From the NCBI GenBank assembly GCA_938045615.1, contig CALIBC010000178.1, forward strand, positions 248,001 through 312,000: DNA of 64,000 nucleotides, read 5' to 3'. The notes under the pieces are model-generated. The model had not been told where the DNA came from. It was given only the letters and a program-made list of their open reading frames with translations, and ran no database searches. Source of the stretch: an uncultured Clostridia bacterium. Its GTDB lineage: Bacteria; Bacillota; Clostridia; Peptostreptococcales; Anaerovoracaceae. Below, in pieces: positions 15,201 to 25,046 of this stretch (positions within the stretch are counted from its first letter, which is position 1; each line of letters opens with the position of its first letter). The position numbers and the translations under genes were made by a program.

Positions 15201-16933
15201 AAATGTTTAGAAATTCTTTGCTATTGGATAAAAATGCGGAAAAAGGGCTGCGAAGTGCGGCAATAGCTTGTTTTTTTACAAGCATCTCACTGATGATACC
15301 TTTCATGATTACGATCCGACTTTTCATAGAAATTTTGAAACCTCTAACGGGAGGAGATGTTTCATGGAATAAAATTTGGATATTATTCGGGATCGGTATA
15401 ATAGCCTTTATTGCAGTTTTCTTGTTTTCAAAACATGATTATATGAAAACCTATGTATCCTCCTATAATCAATCCGAGGCGACCAGACTTCGCGTAGCGG
15501 AGCAAATGCGGAAATTACCGATGAGTTTTTTCAATGTAAGAGATTTGAGCGAGTTATCCTCTAATATTATGACGGATTGCACAAATATCGAAACGGCGAC
15601 TTCCAATATTGTGCCCCAGCTCCTTGCTAATGTGGCATCATCAGCGTTTGTTTTAATATGTCTTGCTTTCTTTGATTGGCGAATGGCACTTGCTATATTC
15701 GCTATGCTTCCGCTTGCGGGACTCATCTTTTGGGGGAGTCGCAAGTTGCAAAACCGGTTATTTTCAAAACATATTTCCGCGAAGCTTACAGCGGAAAAAC
15801 AGTCGCAGGAGTATCTCGACGGTATTAAAGTGATACGTTCCTGCAACCTTGGGGGAGAAAAATATAAAAAACTTGATGATGCTTATACAGAATTACGGTC
15901 GGCGGCGATTCGCATAGAACTTGTTTCCGGCTCGATTATGGCGCTGTCGTCCATGTTGCTCAGATCGGGTATCGGCGTTACGGCTTTTGTGGGTGTACAC
16001 CTATTGACGGCAGGAGAGATTGATTTTCTCGTTATGTTGATGTTTTTGCTGATTGCAAGTAGAATTTACGGCCCTATTCTTACGGTGTTGACACTGCTGC
16101 CGGATATACTCTATTTGAGAATTTCCACTAAGCGGCTTCGCGCTCTGATGGAGAGTGAAGCAATGACCGGGGAAACAAGCACTCCGATTGAAAATACGGA
16201 TATATCTTTTGATAATGTGAGTTTTGCCTATGGTGAGGAACCCGTTCTTGACGGAGTTGATTTTACGGCAAAAACGGGACAAATCACAGCGCTCGTGGGG
16301 TCTTCGGGCAGCGGCAAAAGTACCATTTCCAAGTTGGCGGCAAGATTCTGGGATACAGATGGCGGAACGGTGAGTGTCGGAGGTGTAGATGTAAAAGAGC
16401 TTGATCCTGAATATTTAATGCAGCATTTTGCATTCGTATTTCAGGAGGTTATTCTCTTCAATGACACGATAGAAAATAATATTCGTATCGGAAAACCGAA
16501 TGCAAGCGAGAAAGAAATCAAATCAGCGGCAAAGGCGGCTTGCTGTGACGAGTTTATAGAAAGACTGCCGGATGGCTATAAAACAATGCTCGGTGAAAAC
16601 GGAGCGACGCTTTCAGGTGGAGAAAGACAGCGTATTTCAATAGCCAGAGCCTTGCTTAAAGATGCGCCTGTTGTGATACTTGATGAAGCCACGGCCTCGC
16701 TTGATCCTGAGAATGAGGTCTTTGTTCAACAGGCGATCAATCAACTTGTGGCCGGAAAAACTGTTTTGGTTATAGCGCACAGGCTGCGTACCGTTCTTCA
16801 TGCGGATCATATTGTAGTATTGGATCGAGGGAAAGTGGTGGAACAGGGGAAAGGAGAGGAGCTGCTTGCGCGCAGTGGATTATTCTCAAAAATGTATTAC
16901 ACTCAGCAAGATAATTGTGGGTGGAGAGTTTGA
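15197..16933 (+). CDS. ABC half-transporter, IrtB/YbtQ-like
   Basis: 578 residues: a six-helix transmembrane domain then an ATPase with Walker A GSSGSGKST, signature LSGGERQR and Walker B VVILDEATASLD. Unlike its partner it keeps a canonical D-loop. The ATG at 15197 overlaps the upstream stop (ATGA) and lies after AAAGGAGAC; the frame remains open to 15167, but that extension lacks a site. It is the last gene of the ECF/ABC operon. No siderophore synthesis or binding-lipoprotein gene is in the window. Confidence 0.88.
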   Translation: MKMFRNSLLLDKNAEKGLRSAAIACFFTSISLMIPFMITIRLFIEILKPLTGGDVSWNKIWILFGIGIIAFIAVFLFSKHDYMKTYVSSYNQSEATRLRVAEQMRKLPMSFFNVRDLSELSSNIMTDCTNIETATSNIVPQLLANVASSAFVLICLAFFDWRMALAIFAMLPLAGLIFWGSRKLQNRLFSKHISAKLTAEKQSQEYLDGIKVIRSCNLGGEKYKKLDDAYTELRSAAIRIELVSGSIMALSSMLLRSGIGVTAFVGVHLLTAGEIDFLVMLMFLLIASRIYGPILTVLTLLPDILYLRISTKRLRALMESEAMTGETSTPIENTDISFDNVSFAYGEEPVLDGVDFTAKTGQITALVGSSGSGKSTISKLAARFWDTDGGTVSVGGVDVKELDPEYLMQHFAFVFQEVILFNDTIENNIRIGKPNASEKEIKSAAKAACCDEFIERLPDGYKTMLGENGATLSGGERQRISIARALLKDAPVVILDEATASLDPENEVFVQQAINQLVAGKTVLVIAHRLRTVLHADHIVVLDRGKVVEQGKGEELLARSGLFSKMYYTQQDNCGWRV

Positions 16934-16993
16934 CGGTGAATTGATTGCCCGATAGGGGAACATATGAACAGTGAAGCTATAGGACAAAAATGG

Positions 16994-17037
16994 CAAATAA
17001 AAAAGCCGCAAAACCTTGAAAATCAAGTGCTTGCGGC
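16994..17037 (-). terminator. Terminator of tRNA-Thr
   Basis: Read on the minus strand, GCCGCAA (17037-17031) pairs with TTGCGGC (17011-17005), with an inner CTTGA/TCAAG stem, followed by a T-rich tract. It begins two bases after the tRNA 3' CCA. Confidence 0.85.
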
Positions 17038-17038
17038 G

Positions 17039-17114
17039 TGGAGCTTCCGAGCGGGATCGAACCGCTGACCTGCGCGTTACGAATGCGCCGCTCTGCCAAC
17101 TGAGCCACGGAAGC
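17039..17114 (-). tRNA. tRNA-Thr (anticodon CGT)
   Basis: A 76-base cloverleaf reads on the minus strand. The 7-bp acceptor stem GCTTCCG/CGGAAGC, D arm, anticodon loop TTCGTAA with anticodon CGT, and T arm with GGTTCGATCC are all present. The terminal CCA is encoded. One A-C mismatch closes the anticodon stem. It reads the threonine codon ACG. Confidence 0.95.
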
Positions 17115-17172
17115 GCCTCGGGATGAAAAATCCTGCCGGCACAAGCGCCGGAGAAAATTTCCCTGCCCGATT

Positions 17173-17201
17173 AGTTTAGCATGAGTAATGAAGCATTGCA
17201 A
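17173..17201 (-). promoter_or_regulatory. Promoter of tRNA-Thr
   Basis: On the minus strand TTGCAA (17201-17196) and TAAACT (17178-17173) are 17 bases apart, about 60 bases before the mature tRNA 5' end. Confidence 0.55.
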
Positions 17202-17321
17202 GAAATTTATTTTACGCTGTCATTTTACCCTTGTTGCTGCTTGATCCTTGATAATTCCCCTCTGTAATTATTAACCTGTCGGTCATTGTTTACGCTGTTT
17301 TGAGTAATTTGGAAATGTGGA

Positions 17322-17350
17322 TTGCGGGGGATATTGATCTAATCTATAAT
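17322..17350 (+). promoter_or_regulatory. Promoter upstream of the RidA gene
   Basis: TTGCGG (17322-17327) and a perfect TATAAT (17345-17350) are separated by 17 bases, about 118 bases before the RidA start. Confidence 0.5.
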
Positions 17351-17467
17351 AAAGGGGAATACAAAGGTTTTGCGCCTGCGGAAAATTGGAGTTTACTCGA
17401 TGCATGTGCGACAAAACCGATGGAGTCGTCTTAAGTATGATAAATGATAGATGAGGAGATTAGGCGC

Positions 17468-17842
17468 ATGTTTGAATACATAAGTACGGAGAAGGCTCCC
17501 GCAGCCGTGGGATCTTACTCGCAGGCGGTACGCACGGGAAATATGCTTTATGCATCGGGACAGATCCCCCTTATTCCGGAAACGGGAGCGATTGAAGCCA
17601 ATGATATTGCGGGGCAGGCGGAGCAGGTTTGCAAAAATATCGGAAAGGTATTGGAAGCAAGCGGGCTTACTTTTGAAAACGTTGTAAAGACGACATGTTT
17701 TCTTGCCGATATGAGTGATTTTGCGGTGTTCAACGAGGTGTACGGGAAGTACTTCACCTCAAAACCGGCGCGTTCCTGCGTGGCCGTAAAACAGCTGCCA
17801 AAGGATGCGCTCTGCGAAATTGAGATTATAGCGATAGGTTGA
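17468..17842 (+). CDS. ridA: RidA/YjgF-family 2-iminobutanoate/2-iminopropanoate deaminase
   Basis: 124 residues, the normal length of RidA. Family motifs are clear: GSYSQAV, ASGQIPLIPETG, QVCKNIGKVLEASG, VVKTTCFLADMSDFAVFNEVYGKYF, and the active-site arginine region PARSCVAVKQLP. The enzyme hydrolyses reactive enamine/imine by-products of PLP enzymes such as threonine dehydratase. I chose the ATG at 17468 with GAGGAG nine bases upstream; the frame is open to 17444 but family length supports the shorter form. It is followed by addB 76 bases later. Confidence 0.93.
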   Translation: MFEYISTEKAPAAVGSYSQAVRTGNMLYASGQIPLIPETGAIEANDIAGQAEQVCKNIGKVLEASGLTFENVVKTTCFLADMSDFAVFNEVYGKYFTSKPARSCVAVKQLPKDALCEIEIIAIG

Positions 17843-17918
17843 GACTTTGTAGGCTTCCGGGACGACGGTTTGGAAGCTGAACTTGAGGGCGAGGCGAGTT
17901 GCGTGGAAAAGTACTGCA

Positions 17919-20900
17919 ATGCTTAACATTTATTACGGAAGAGAATCGGTAGATAAAGAAAAATTCATATTCGAAGAGATTAAAAGCACGGGGTTTGGCG
18001 AGAAACACCGTGTTGTGGTTATAGTGCCCGATCAATATACACTTGAGTCTGAGCGGGCGGCGTTTGCGTGCCTGGATAAAAAAAGTCTCATAGGTCTTGA
18101 TGTATACAGTTTCTCGCGCTTGGGACACAAAGTTCTGTCGGAACTTGGTGGGATCGACAATACATTTATCGACAAATACGGAAGACAGATGCTGCTAATG
18201 AAGGTAATTGGGCAGCAAGAAGATCTGGAGCTGTTTAAAGGGAACGCAAAGAAAAGCTCCTTTATAGAGCTTGCAAATGATTTTATTTCCGAATTAAAGC
18301 AGTATGAAATCACTCCGCAAGAATTGAACTCACTCTACGAATCCATGCCTGCGGAAGAACTTCTCACAAGAAAGCTGCGGGAGATCTTCTTGATATACGA
18401 TATGTATGAGCGTGAGATAGCCGGGAAGTACACAGATTCGGAAGATTTTGTCGACATATATACGGAAAAGATACCGGAATCGTCCGTAATAAAAGGTTCA
18501 AAGGTCTGGATATATGGATTTGATTCATTTTCGCCAAAGAACATGCACATAATAAAAAGCATTATGTCGGCGGCGGAAACGGTGAATGTGGTTTTGACAT
18601 ATGATGAGAACTGTCGGGATGAAGAATTGTTCGCTCTCTCCGCAGAGATGATGAAAAGGTTGAGAAAGGCTGCGGGCGAATGTGATTGCGAAGTGGATAA
18701 GGTGGCGAAAATAGAGACAAAGGCCGCAAAAGCAAAGGCGATAGAATATCTGGAAAAAGAGCTTTTTGCGATAGATACGGTGCCTGCTGACTTTGCCCCC
18801 GCAAAGATCTCATCCCATCAAAGCTCGAGTGTGTTCAATAAAACGTCCGATCAGGGCAATGCCGCGTCGATCAATGCAGACTCGCTCAATTCCGCTTCGG
18901 TCAATGCCAATCCGAGCACCGGGATTACGGTCTGCGAAGCCGCAAACATGTACAGCGAAGCTGAGTCGGCCGCGGAATTTATTTTGAGGCTGCTCAGAGA
19001 TGAGGGCTACAGGTACAGAGACATAGTAATGATATGCAACGACAGCCGGACAAGAAGTGGAATCATTTCCAGGGTATTCGAAGAATATGGCATACCGCTT
19101 TTTCATGACATCAAAAGAAAGATCATAAACTCGGCTCCCGCAGTTTACTTGGTATCGATGTTGGAAACGGTACTAAACGGATACAGGACAGGGGATATCT
19201 TCAGAACTCTGAAAAGCGGCATGATAACCCTGAAAAGCGATGCGCAGGATCCGCCACAAGCGCCCGGGAGCGGTAAAGATGTGGTTTTCCCGGGAGAAGA
19301 GATAGAGCGGCTTGAAAACTATGCGTTGAAGTATCGCATCAGGGGAAGCATGTGGAAAAGACCGTTCAAATACGGTAGCTTTGAATACGGCAAAGAGGAG
19401 TTGCAATCACTGGAAAATCTGAGAAAAGAAGTGATAGAGATTTTTGCGGGGCTTGAGAGGATCATTGACCAGAGTGTGACGGTGGGAGAGTTCATCGGAA
19501 ATTACTATAATTACCTGATGAATGAATTGGATTTTGAGAGTAATTTAAGTCGTTTCATGAATTTGCAAAGCAGGCACGGCGCCGTTGAATATGCCGAAGA
19601 AACGAGACAGATTCTTAACATGCTGGTGTCCATACTGGAGCAGCTTGTGGAGCTGATCGGAGATGATGCATTTGCGCGCGACGGAAACCGGGCATTGACC
19701 TTTGCGGATTTTGTGGAAATTTTCCGTATAGGTTTAAGTGAAATAGAGGTGGGGAGAATCCCATCGTCTATTGACGATTTGATGTTCGGGACGATGAAGC
19801 GAATACGTAGCGGCAATGTGAAAGCTATTGTCGTTGTGGGGGCAAACGAGGGAGTTTTGCCCGAAGCACCGACCGATGAGGGTCTTCTGGCATTTGATGA
19901 GCTTGACAGGTTGAGCGAGGCGGGGGTGGAGATATGCAAATCCGACAAGACAAGGATGCAGGAGGAACGCCTTGCCATTTACAGAAACCTCTGCAAACCG
20001 ACAAAACACCTGTGGATAAGCTACTCAAGAAGTGATGAAGAGGGCAAGGAAACGAGGCGCTCCAACATAGTGGACACTATTTGCGCAATATTCCCCGGGA
20101 TGGTCATAGAGAAAGATATAGTCAACCGAGACGATGAGATGGCATTGATAGGTGGCAAATTCAGTACACTTCGCTATCTCAGCGAGCGTATGAGGGAAGG
20201 TCTCTATCCGTCCGTTGAGGAAGCAAAGCAACTTCGGGAAGAGACAATTTCGCCGCATGAGAGCAAAGACCGGGATCTCCGAGATAGAAATGCCGCGTAT
20301 GATGGATGCAATGAGCATGGGATTTGGGCTGCGGTAAAAAAAACGTATGAGAAGTCGGGAAGTGAAAGCCTGCGCGAGATACAGCGGAGTCTTGCCTTTC
20401 GCAACAGCCCGGAACCGTTGGAAAGGGGCTTGACGGGACGTTTTTTTAAAGAAGATGCCCATGGGTCAAAAATATTGTCCTCATCAAGGCTGGAGAAATA
20501 TGCGCACTGTCCGTTCTCATATTATGTTTCCCGCATACTGTCTCCCGTGGAGTTCAGAGAATTTCAGGTTGCGGGCAGGGAAATAGGAGATGTCTACCAT
20601 GCGTGCATTATGAAAGTAACAGAAGTTCTGAGCCGGGATGATATTTGGAACAGCGTGTCCGAAGAAGAATGTGAACGGTTGCTGGCAGAAGCCATCGAAG
20701 AGGAAACCGCTAATTACCGCGACGGTCTATTTTCTTTCGGAAATGAAGAGTCGTATAAGCTCAAAAAAATAAAGGAGACATGCCTGAAATCCCTCAAGAT
20801 CCTCATAGAGCATGTGAGAAAAGGGAAAATAAAATCAAGTCTCTTTGAAGTTGGATTCGGCAAGAATCGTCGTATAGCCCCGATAGTCATAGATATCGGC

Positions 20901-21575
20901 GCCGAAAGGAAAAGCACCGCCGACGAAAGCTCCGAAAAAAGCGAGGTCTTTATCGAGGGAATAATAGACAGGGTGGATTATCTTGAGAACGGAAGAGTCA
21001 AGATAATCGATTATAAATCCGGGGAAAATACGATAAGCAAACCTGAGGTAGAAGCAGGCTACAGACTGCAGCTGATGCTATACATGAAAGCGGCGCAGGA
21101 ACATGAAAAGAAGCCTGCCGGAGTTTTTTACTTCCGCATACAGAATCCGAGATTCGCCGAAAAGCCGGGAGAAAAAGGTGATGAGGGCATTGCGGAAAAT
21201 CTGAAAAAGAACTTAATGAGGGAGTTCAGGTTAGAAGGATTTGTCGTGGATGATTTGGAAACGATAAGGTGTATAGACGGCGAATTTGAGAGAAAATCCG
21301 ATGTCATGAAAGTTGACGTCGATAAGAAGAATAGCGGATTCAAAGGCAAAGCGCTGCTCAGCGAGGATGAATTCAAGCAGCTTCAGGATGCAGTGGAAAA
21401 AAGGGTGAAGTTTCTCGTAGAAGGGATGAATGACGGAAAGATAGACATAAACCCAATGAAAGTAGCCGGAGCATCAAGAAGCAGTGCAGTAACCGCGTGC
21501 GATTACTGTGATTACAGAAGCATATGCAGATTCGACACACAGTTTGAGGGTTGCGAATACAACGTGGTGAAGTGA
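17919..21575 (+). CDS. addB: ATP-dependent helicase/nuclease subunit B
   Basis: 1218 residues, matching the usual length of AddB. The N-terminal motif that is a Walker A loop in many AddB proteins reads GRESVDKEK here and lacks the GKT signature. The RecB-type nuclease domain is intact (GIIDRVD near residue 1012, IIDYKSG near 1030, QLMLYM). The iron-sulphur cysteines are present: one in YAHCPFSYY (Cys864) and three in CDYCDYRSIC at the C-terminus. A Ser/Asn/Ala-rich stretch around residues 300-335 looks like a linker insertion. With AddA it resects double-strand breaks for recombination; addA, usually the next gene, is not in the window. The ATG has only a weak ribosome site. Confidence 0.93.
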   Translation: MLNIYYGRESVDKEKFIFEEIKSTGFGEKHRVVVIVPDQYTLESERAAFACLDKKSLIGLDVYSFSRLGHKVLSELGGIDNTFIDKYGRQMLLMKVIGQQEDLELFKGNAKKSSFIELANDFISELKQYEITPQELNSLYESMPAEELLTRKLREIFLIYDMYEREIAGKYTDSEDFVDIYTEKIPESSVIKGSKVWIYGFDSFSPKNMHIIKSIMSAAETVNVVLTYDENCRDEELFALSAEMMKRLRKAAGECDCEVDKVAKIETKAAKAKAIEYLEKELFAIDTVPADFAPAKISSHQSSSVFNKTSDQGNAASINADSLNSASVNANPSTGITVCEAANMYSEAESAAEFILRLLRDEGYRYRDIVMICNDSRTRSGIISRVFEEYGIPLFHDIKRKIINSAPAVYLVSMLETVLNGYRTGDIFRTLKSGMITLKSDAQDPPQAPGSGKDVVFPGEEIERLENYALKYRIRGSMWKRPFKYGSFEYGKEELQSLENLRKEVIEIFAGLERIIDQSVTVGEFIGNYYNYLMNELDFESNLSRFMNLQSRHGAVEYAEETRQILNMLVSILEQLVELIGDDAFARDGNRALTFADFVEIFRIGLSEIEVGRIPSSIDDLMFGTMKRIRSGNVKAIVVVGANEGVLPEAPTDEGLLAFDELDRLSEAGVEICKSDKTRMQEERLAIYRNLCKPTKHLWISYSRSDEEGKETRRSNIVDTICAIFPGMVIEKDIVNRDDEMALIGGKFSTLRYLSERMREGLYPSVEEAKQLREETISPHESKDRDLRDRNAAYDGCNEHGIWAAVKKTYEKSGSESLREIQRSLAFRNSPEPLERGLTGRFFKEDAHGSKILSSSRLEKYAHCPFSYYVSRILSPVEFREFQVAGREIGDVYHACIMKVTEVLSRDDIWNSVSEEECERLLAEAIEEETANYRDGLFSFGNEESYKLKKIKETCLKSLKILIEHVRKGKIKSSLFEVGFGKNRRIAPIVIDIGAERKSTADESSEKSEVFIEGIIDRVDYLENGRVKIIDYKSGENTISKPEVEAGYRLQLMLYMKAAQEHEKKPAGVFYFRIQNPRFAEKPGEKGDEGIAENLKKNLMREFRLEGFVVDDLETIRCIDGEFERKSDVMKVDVDKKNSGFKGKALLSEDEFKQLQDAVEKRVKFLVEGMNDGKIDINPMKVAGASRSSAVTACDYCDYRSICRFDTQFEGCEYNVVK

Positions 21576-21640
21576 GCCGGATCATTGCAAAGGCCTGAAA
21601 AAGGGGCAATGTATATAAAGCAGTATATTAAAGCACCGTG

Positions 21641-21680
21641 AAAAAACCGGGAGTGCACATTCACTCCCGGTTTGAATTTT
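21641..21680. terminator. Terminator between addB and the bacteriocin locus
   Basis: A perfect 12-bp stem, AAACCGGGAGTG (21644-21655) with CACTCCCGGTTT (21662-21673), is preceded by an A run and followed by a T-rich stretch, so it can act in both directions between convergent units. Confidence 0.85.
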
Positions 21681-21693
21681 CTCAAGACGGAGG

Positions 21694-22046
21694 CTATTTA
21701 CCGTAAAAGTGTACCCAAGAAGATAAAATATTTTCGGTGCGCTCCCAGCTTGCCAGTGCCGTCTTATTTTTGCTTACTTTGTCTGATATTCCAAGCTCAC
21801 CGCCGTCGCCAAGGACATAGAGGGAATAATAGTTGTTTGTTTTTGCATCAGCGCATTGTCATCCCACGCAATGCCCACCGATTTAAACTCTTTTGTCGTA
21901 TTGTTTTTAACGGACAGGTTTGAAAAAGACGATTCGACCGTATCGGAGTGTTTCTCCGAAAAACTGTGTCGTATGTACAGCCCTGCCCCGATTGCAACGA
22001 CAAGAAATATGATTATACTCAATGTTACTTTGCTTTTCGTATTCAT
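21694..22046 (-). pseudogene. Small membrane-anchored protein of the bacteriocin locus, frameshifted
   Basis: The first frame gives an N-terminal membrane segment (SIIIFLVVAIGAGLYI) and runs to a stop at 21774. Just after residues NALMQK the -1 frame continues as a far more protein-like sequence (NNYYSLYVLGDGGELGISD, ending WVHFYGK) to a TAG at 21694. Adding one A to the run of five A in ATGCAAAAAC would restore a single 117-residue protein. It follows the ABC ATPase by 40 bases. I do not recognise the family; position suggests an accessory or immunity-type protein. Confidence 0.6.
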
Positions 22047-22086
22047 TTAAATACCTCCGATTTTCATTTAACAAATTGCTGTTTTT

Positions 22087-22754
22087 TTAATTTAATTCTT
22101 GTAAACATGCGTTTTCGATTCCGTAACTTATGCCTGCGATGCGGCGGAAATCCATATCGTGACTCACGACGACTATGGTTTTGCCGGCTTTATGCAGCTC
22201 CATGAGCGCATTCATGACGATGGCCTTGTTTTCTGCATCGAGCGAACCTGTAGGCTCGTCCGCCAACATTATGTCAAAAGGCTTGACCATGTTTCTGGCA
22301 ATTGCAACTCGCTGTTGTTCGCCTCCGGAAAGTTCATATACTTTTGACTTAAGCTTATCTGCCACGCCCATGTAACCCAGAGTTTTTCGTATCCGGGCAC
22401 CGTGATCTTTGTACTTGCCATATTTGGCGGCAAGAGACATGTTTTCCCAAACGCTCATCTTTTCCACCAGTGCAAAGTTCTGAAAAAGATAAGCGATTTT
22501 ATTTCTCCTCAAAAGTTCACACGTCTTCTCCTTTTGTATGGGATTCTTCTTGCCAAAACACACCATCTCGCCGGTCTCATAAGATTCCAAAGTTCCAAGT
22601 ATGTTCAAAAGAGTGGTTTTGCCGCTTCCGCTTTTGCCGAAGATACATATGAAATCCCCCTCGTGGATTTGCAGATTTACATTTTTAAAATACTGTGATT
22701 CCCATAACTCTTGGACACGCCGGTCAATGCGATTTGTACATGTGTATCGTTCAT
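22087..22754 (-). pseudogene. Bacteriocin-type ABC transporter ATPase, frameshifted
   Basis: The ATG at 22754 has GGAGGG upstream. The first frame (..LTGVSKSYGNHS) stops after 25 codons, while the -1 frame from about 22698 continues with NVNLQIHEGDF, Walker A FGKSGSGKTT, LFQNFALV, signature LSGGEQQR and Walker B IMLADEPTGSLD, ending at 22087. Restoring one base (AATCAC to AATTCAC) rejoins both parts into a normal MacB/lactococcin-972-type ATPase of about 220 residues. As written, translation from the native start cannot give an ATPase, although a downstream ATG at 22608 leaves a 173-residue fragment without Walker A. Confidence 0.8.
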
Positions 22755-22757
22755 TTA

Positions 22758-24870
22758 TCAGCCCTCCTTCAATCTTGTGCCGATATTTCTTTCGCTGTGC
22801 TTAAGTTGTACGATTTCTACCGTATTACATATCAAAAGGGCAATTACACTTATTAAAAGAACAATTGACAGTTTTGACAAAGTCCATCCTCCCCTCGGGA
22901 CGAAAAAGCCCACGCCGCTGAACATGTAAGTTACGAATATTACCGCAAAAAGTAAGGCAATTCCCATGAGCGAAAAGAATATCCCCCATAAAATTTTCTT
23001 TTTGTGAATGGATAAAAAATTATACCCCAAAAGTCTTGAAACGTCGATTCTCCTACCCTGATCGTGGAAATATGATTCTCTGTCGATCTTGACAAGGGTC
23101 GCCAAAATCAATATTGCCAGTAAAAATCCCGCAAAATTGATGATGGCATCCGTCTTAAAGGCGTCTATGCGTCTTGCAACTTGATCGTATACACTGTTTA
23201 TTGACGTTATGTAAGCTTCCGCACCTATTTTATTTATTGTGTATTTCAGTTCTTCATAGGCTTTACCCGGATTTTTCACATACGGATGGAACTTGCCGTT
23301 TATCAGTATAAGTACATAGTCGAGGTTATTGGGCTTATCCGGGTGTTTCAGTGAATCGAATGTGAAAAAATTCTGTCCCGCTTTGATGTTTAGATATCTC
23401 TCGACCACTTCTTTTTTTCGTTCTTCCGGTTTCAAAGGCATGTGTCGCTTTCAGTTTAAGCTTGTCGTCTTCTGTCACACGTTTGTTTTCGGGTGTCAAT
23501 ACGATCCATTCCCCCGCTTTTACTTTGTCGATTCTGATGGCTCTACCGCTCTTACCTATCACGGAAGTATAATTGAGAAAATTTTTATTGATATATGCGT
23601 AGTTGCCTTCAAATTCTTGGGTTTTATTGTAGTTTTTATCCGCGGGATTCTGCTCAAGATCAGTGTAGGGTGCGAAGTACATGAGAGCGCCTTTTTTGTT
23701 CAGCTTGTCCCACAGTGCACTTAATTTAGGGGTCACCACTTTCTGCAGCTTCTCGTCATCCCGTTCATGCGTCGATGGCCATGTGCAATAAATGTCCACA
23801 TAGTTTTTTGAGTTATTCCACTTATCAATATTGGGCTTCAGATGTAGATATTGGTATGCACTGAAGAGTGTGATCACCGACATATATAAGACTGTGGCAA
23901 TCGACAATATCTTAAACACAGCGGTTAGCTTGCCATAGGTTTTCCCATATCCTTTCAAAACATATACCGGTCTCAAACCGGACACTTTGAAAAGCAACAA
24001 TACAAATTCCATTGCGAAAATAAGAGCCATCACTATTGCCGAAGCCGGATACAGCGTTTTGACCGCATATATGTATCTGAAAAAGTTACCCGACCCGGTT
24101 AAAACATATAGGGTAATATTCAAGGCGACAAAGGAGACTGGGAAAGGGATGAACGTCAGGGAGACAACCTTTTTCAAGCAGAATCGCAGCTTGTTGTGCC
24201 CCAACAAAGCGGATACGGCAAATTCTCTTGACAAAGAACTGTTATACACAATGCAGCAAAATAACAATGCGACAATCAGTATAGACAATATCGTCATACA
24301 CATAAAAAACTGTGCTTGGGTATAATCGCTCGGCAGCGAAAAATCGTAGACCTGCTTGGCCTGAATGCCAAAACCTCCGCGGTTGAGAGTATCGATAAAT
24401 TCGTCTATATCATTGCTGCTTCCCTTAAGATGCTAGTCGCCGCTTGAATAGTTGTTGTTGATCTTTTCAAAAGGTTTGAGGTTCACTTTTTTTGTGGTCA
24501 GCAGAGTGAAAGAATCGCTCCTGCCAAATTTGTTAAGCCCTCTATGGCTTTCGGTTAAGGATATATTTCGGAACTCGCTTTTAAACCACTCTGCGTCGTG
24601 CAAAAATACGAATACATTGACTTTAGCCTGCTCTTTTTCATTATTTTTCGGAACGTACGTGTCCTTTATAAAGCTCAAGTTGTGTTTTTTCGCAACTTTT
24701 TGCACGTTGACTATGTTTTTACGTGCATTTTCCGGTTTTGACACTATATTTACCGTAGCGTCGAATTTATCCAGAAACTGATCCAGAAGGATTCCGTTAC
24801 TATTTAGAAACTGTAGCATTCCCACGAGAAAGAGAATCAGAACACATAACAGTCCTATTATATTTTTCAT
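22758..24870 (-). pseudogene. Lactococcin-972-associated membrane protein (DUF1430-like), interrupted
   Basis: The gene begins at ATG 24870 (AGAGGTG site) with a membrane segment NIIGLLCVLILFLVG. An in-frame TAG at 24433-24435 interrupts it, after which the same frame continues (HLKGSSNDIDEFIDTL...) through further membrane helices to about 23440. There a one-base shift is needed (KLKAT in one frame to PLKPEERKKE in the next) to reach the C-terminal helices ending at 22758. Joined, it is about 700 residues with the multi-helix layout of the integral membrane proteins found beside lactococcin 972 genes. It would pair with the adjacent ATPase for export or immunity. Confidence 0.7.
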
Positions 24871-24892
24871 TTGGCACCTCTTTATAAAAACC

Positions 24893-24943
24893 ACCCGGCG
24901 GCACCTTTTAAATGATTTTTTAAGATGCTATCTGCCGCCGGGT
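24893..24943 (-). terminator. Hairpin between bacteriocin peptide gene and transporter gene
   Basis: An 11-bp perfect stem, ACCCGGCGGCA (24893-24903) with TGCCGCCGGGT (24933-24943), has a 29-base loop and is followed on the minus strand by GGTTTTTA. It lies just before the transporter start at 24870, a position suited to partial termination that favours the peptide transcript (inference). Confidence 0.6.
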
Positions 24944-25046
24944 TAGTGTTTTGATGGATTTTGTATCATTCAAAAGGTTGTCGATGTGAATCAGGCATTC
25001 ATGTATTGCCTAAAAGTCGTTGCATCGGATAGACCGGAATTGGGAT

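Noticed and set aside
16964..17069. Short ATG frame running into the tRNA
   Set aside because: It overlaps the terminator and tRNA-Thr on the other strand, so a protein is unlikely.
20025..20462. Minus-strand frames inside addB and other large genes
   Set aside because: They lie opposite strong coding sequence, lack ribosome sites and have no family features.
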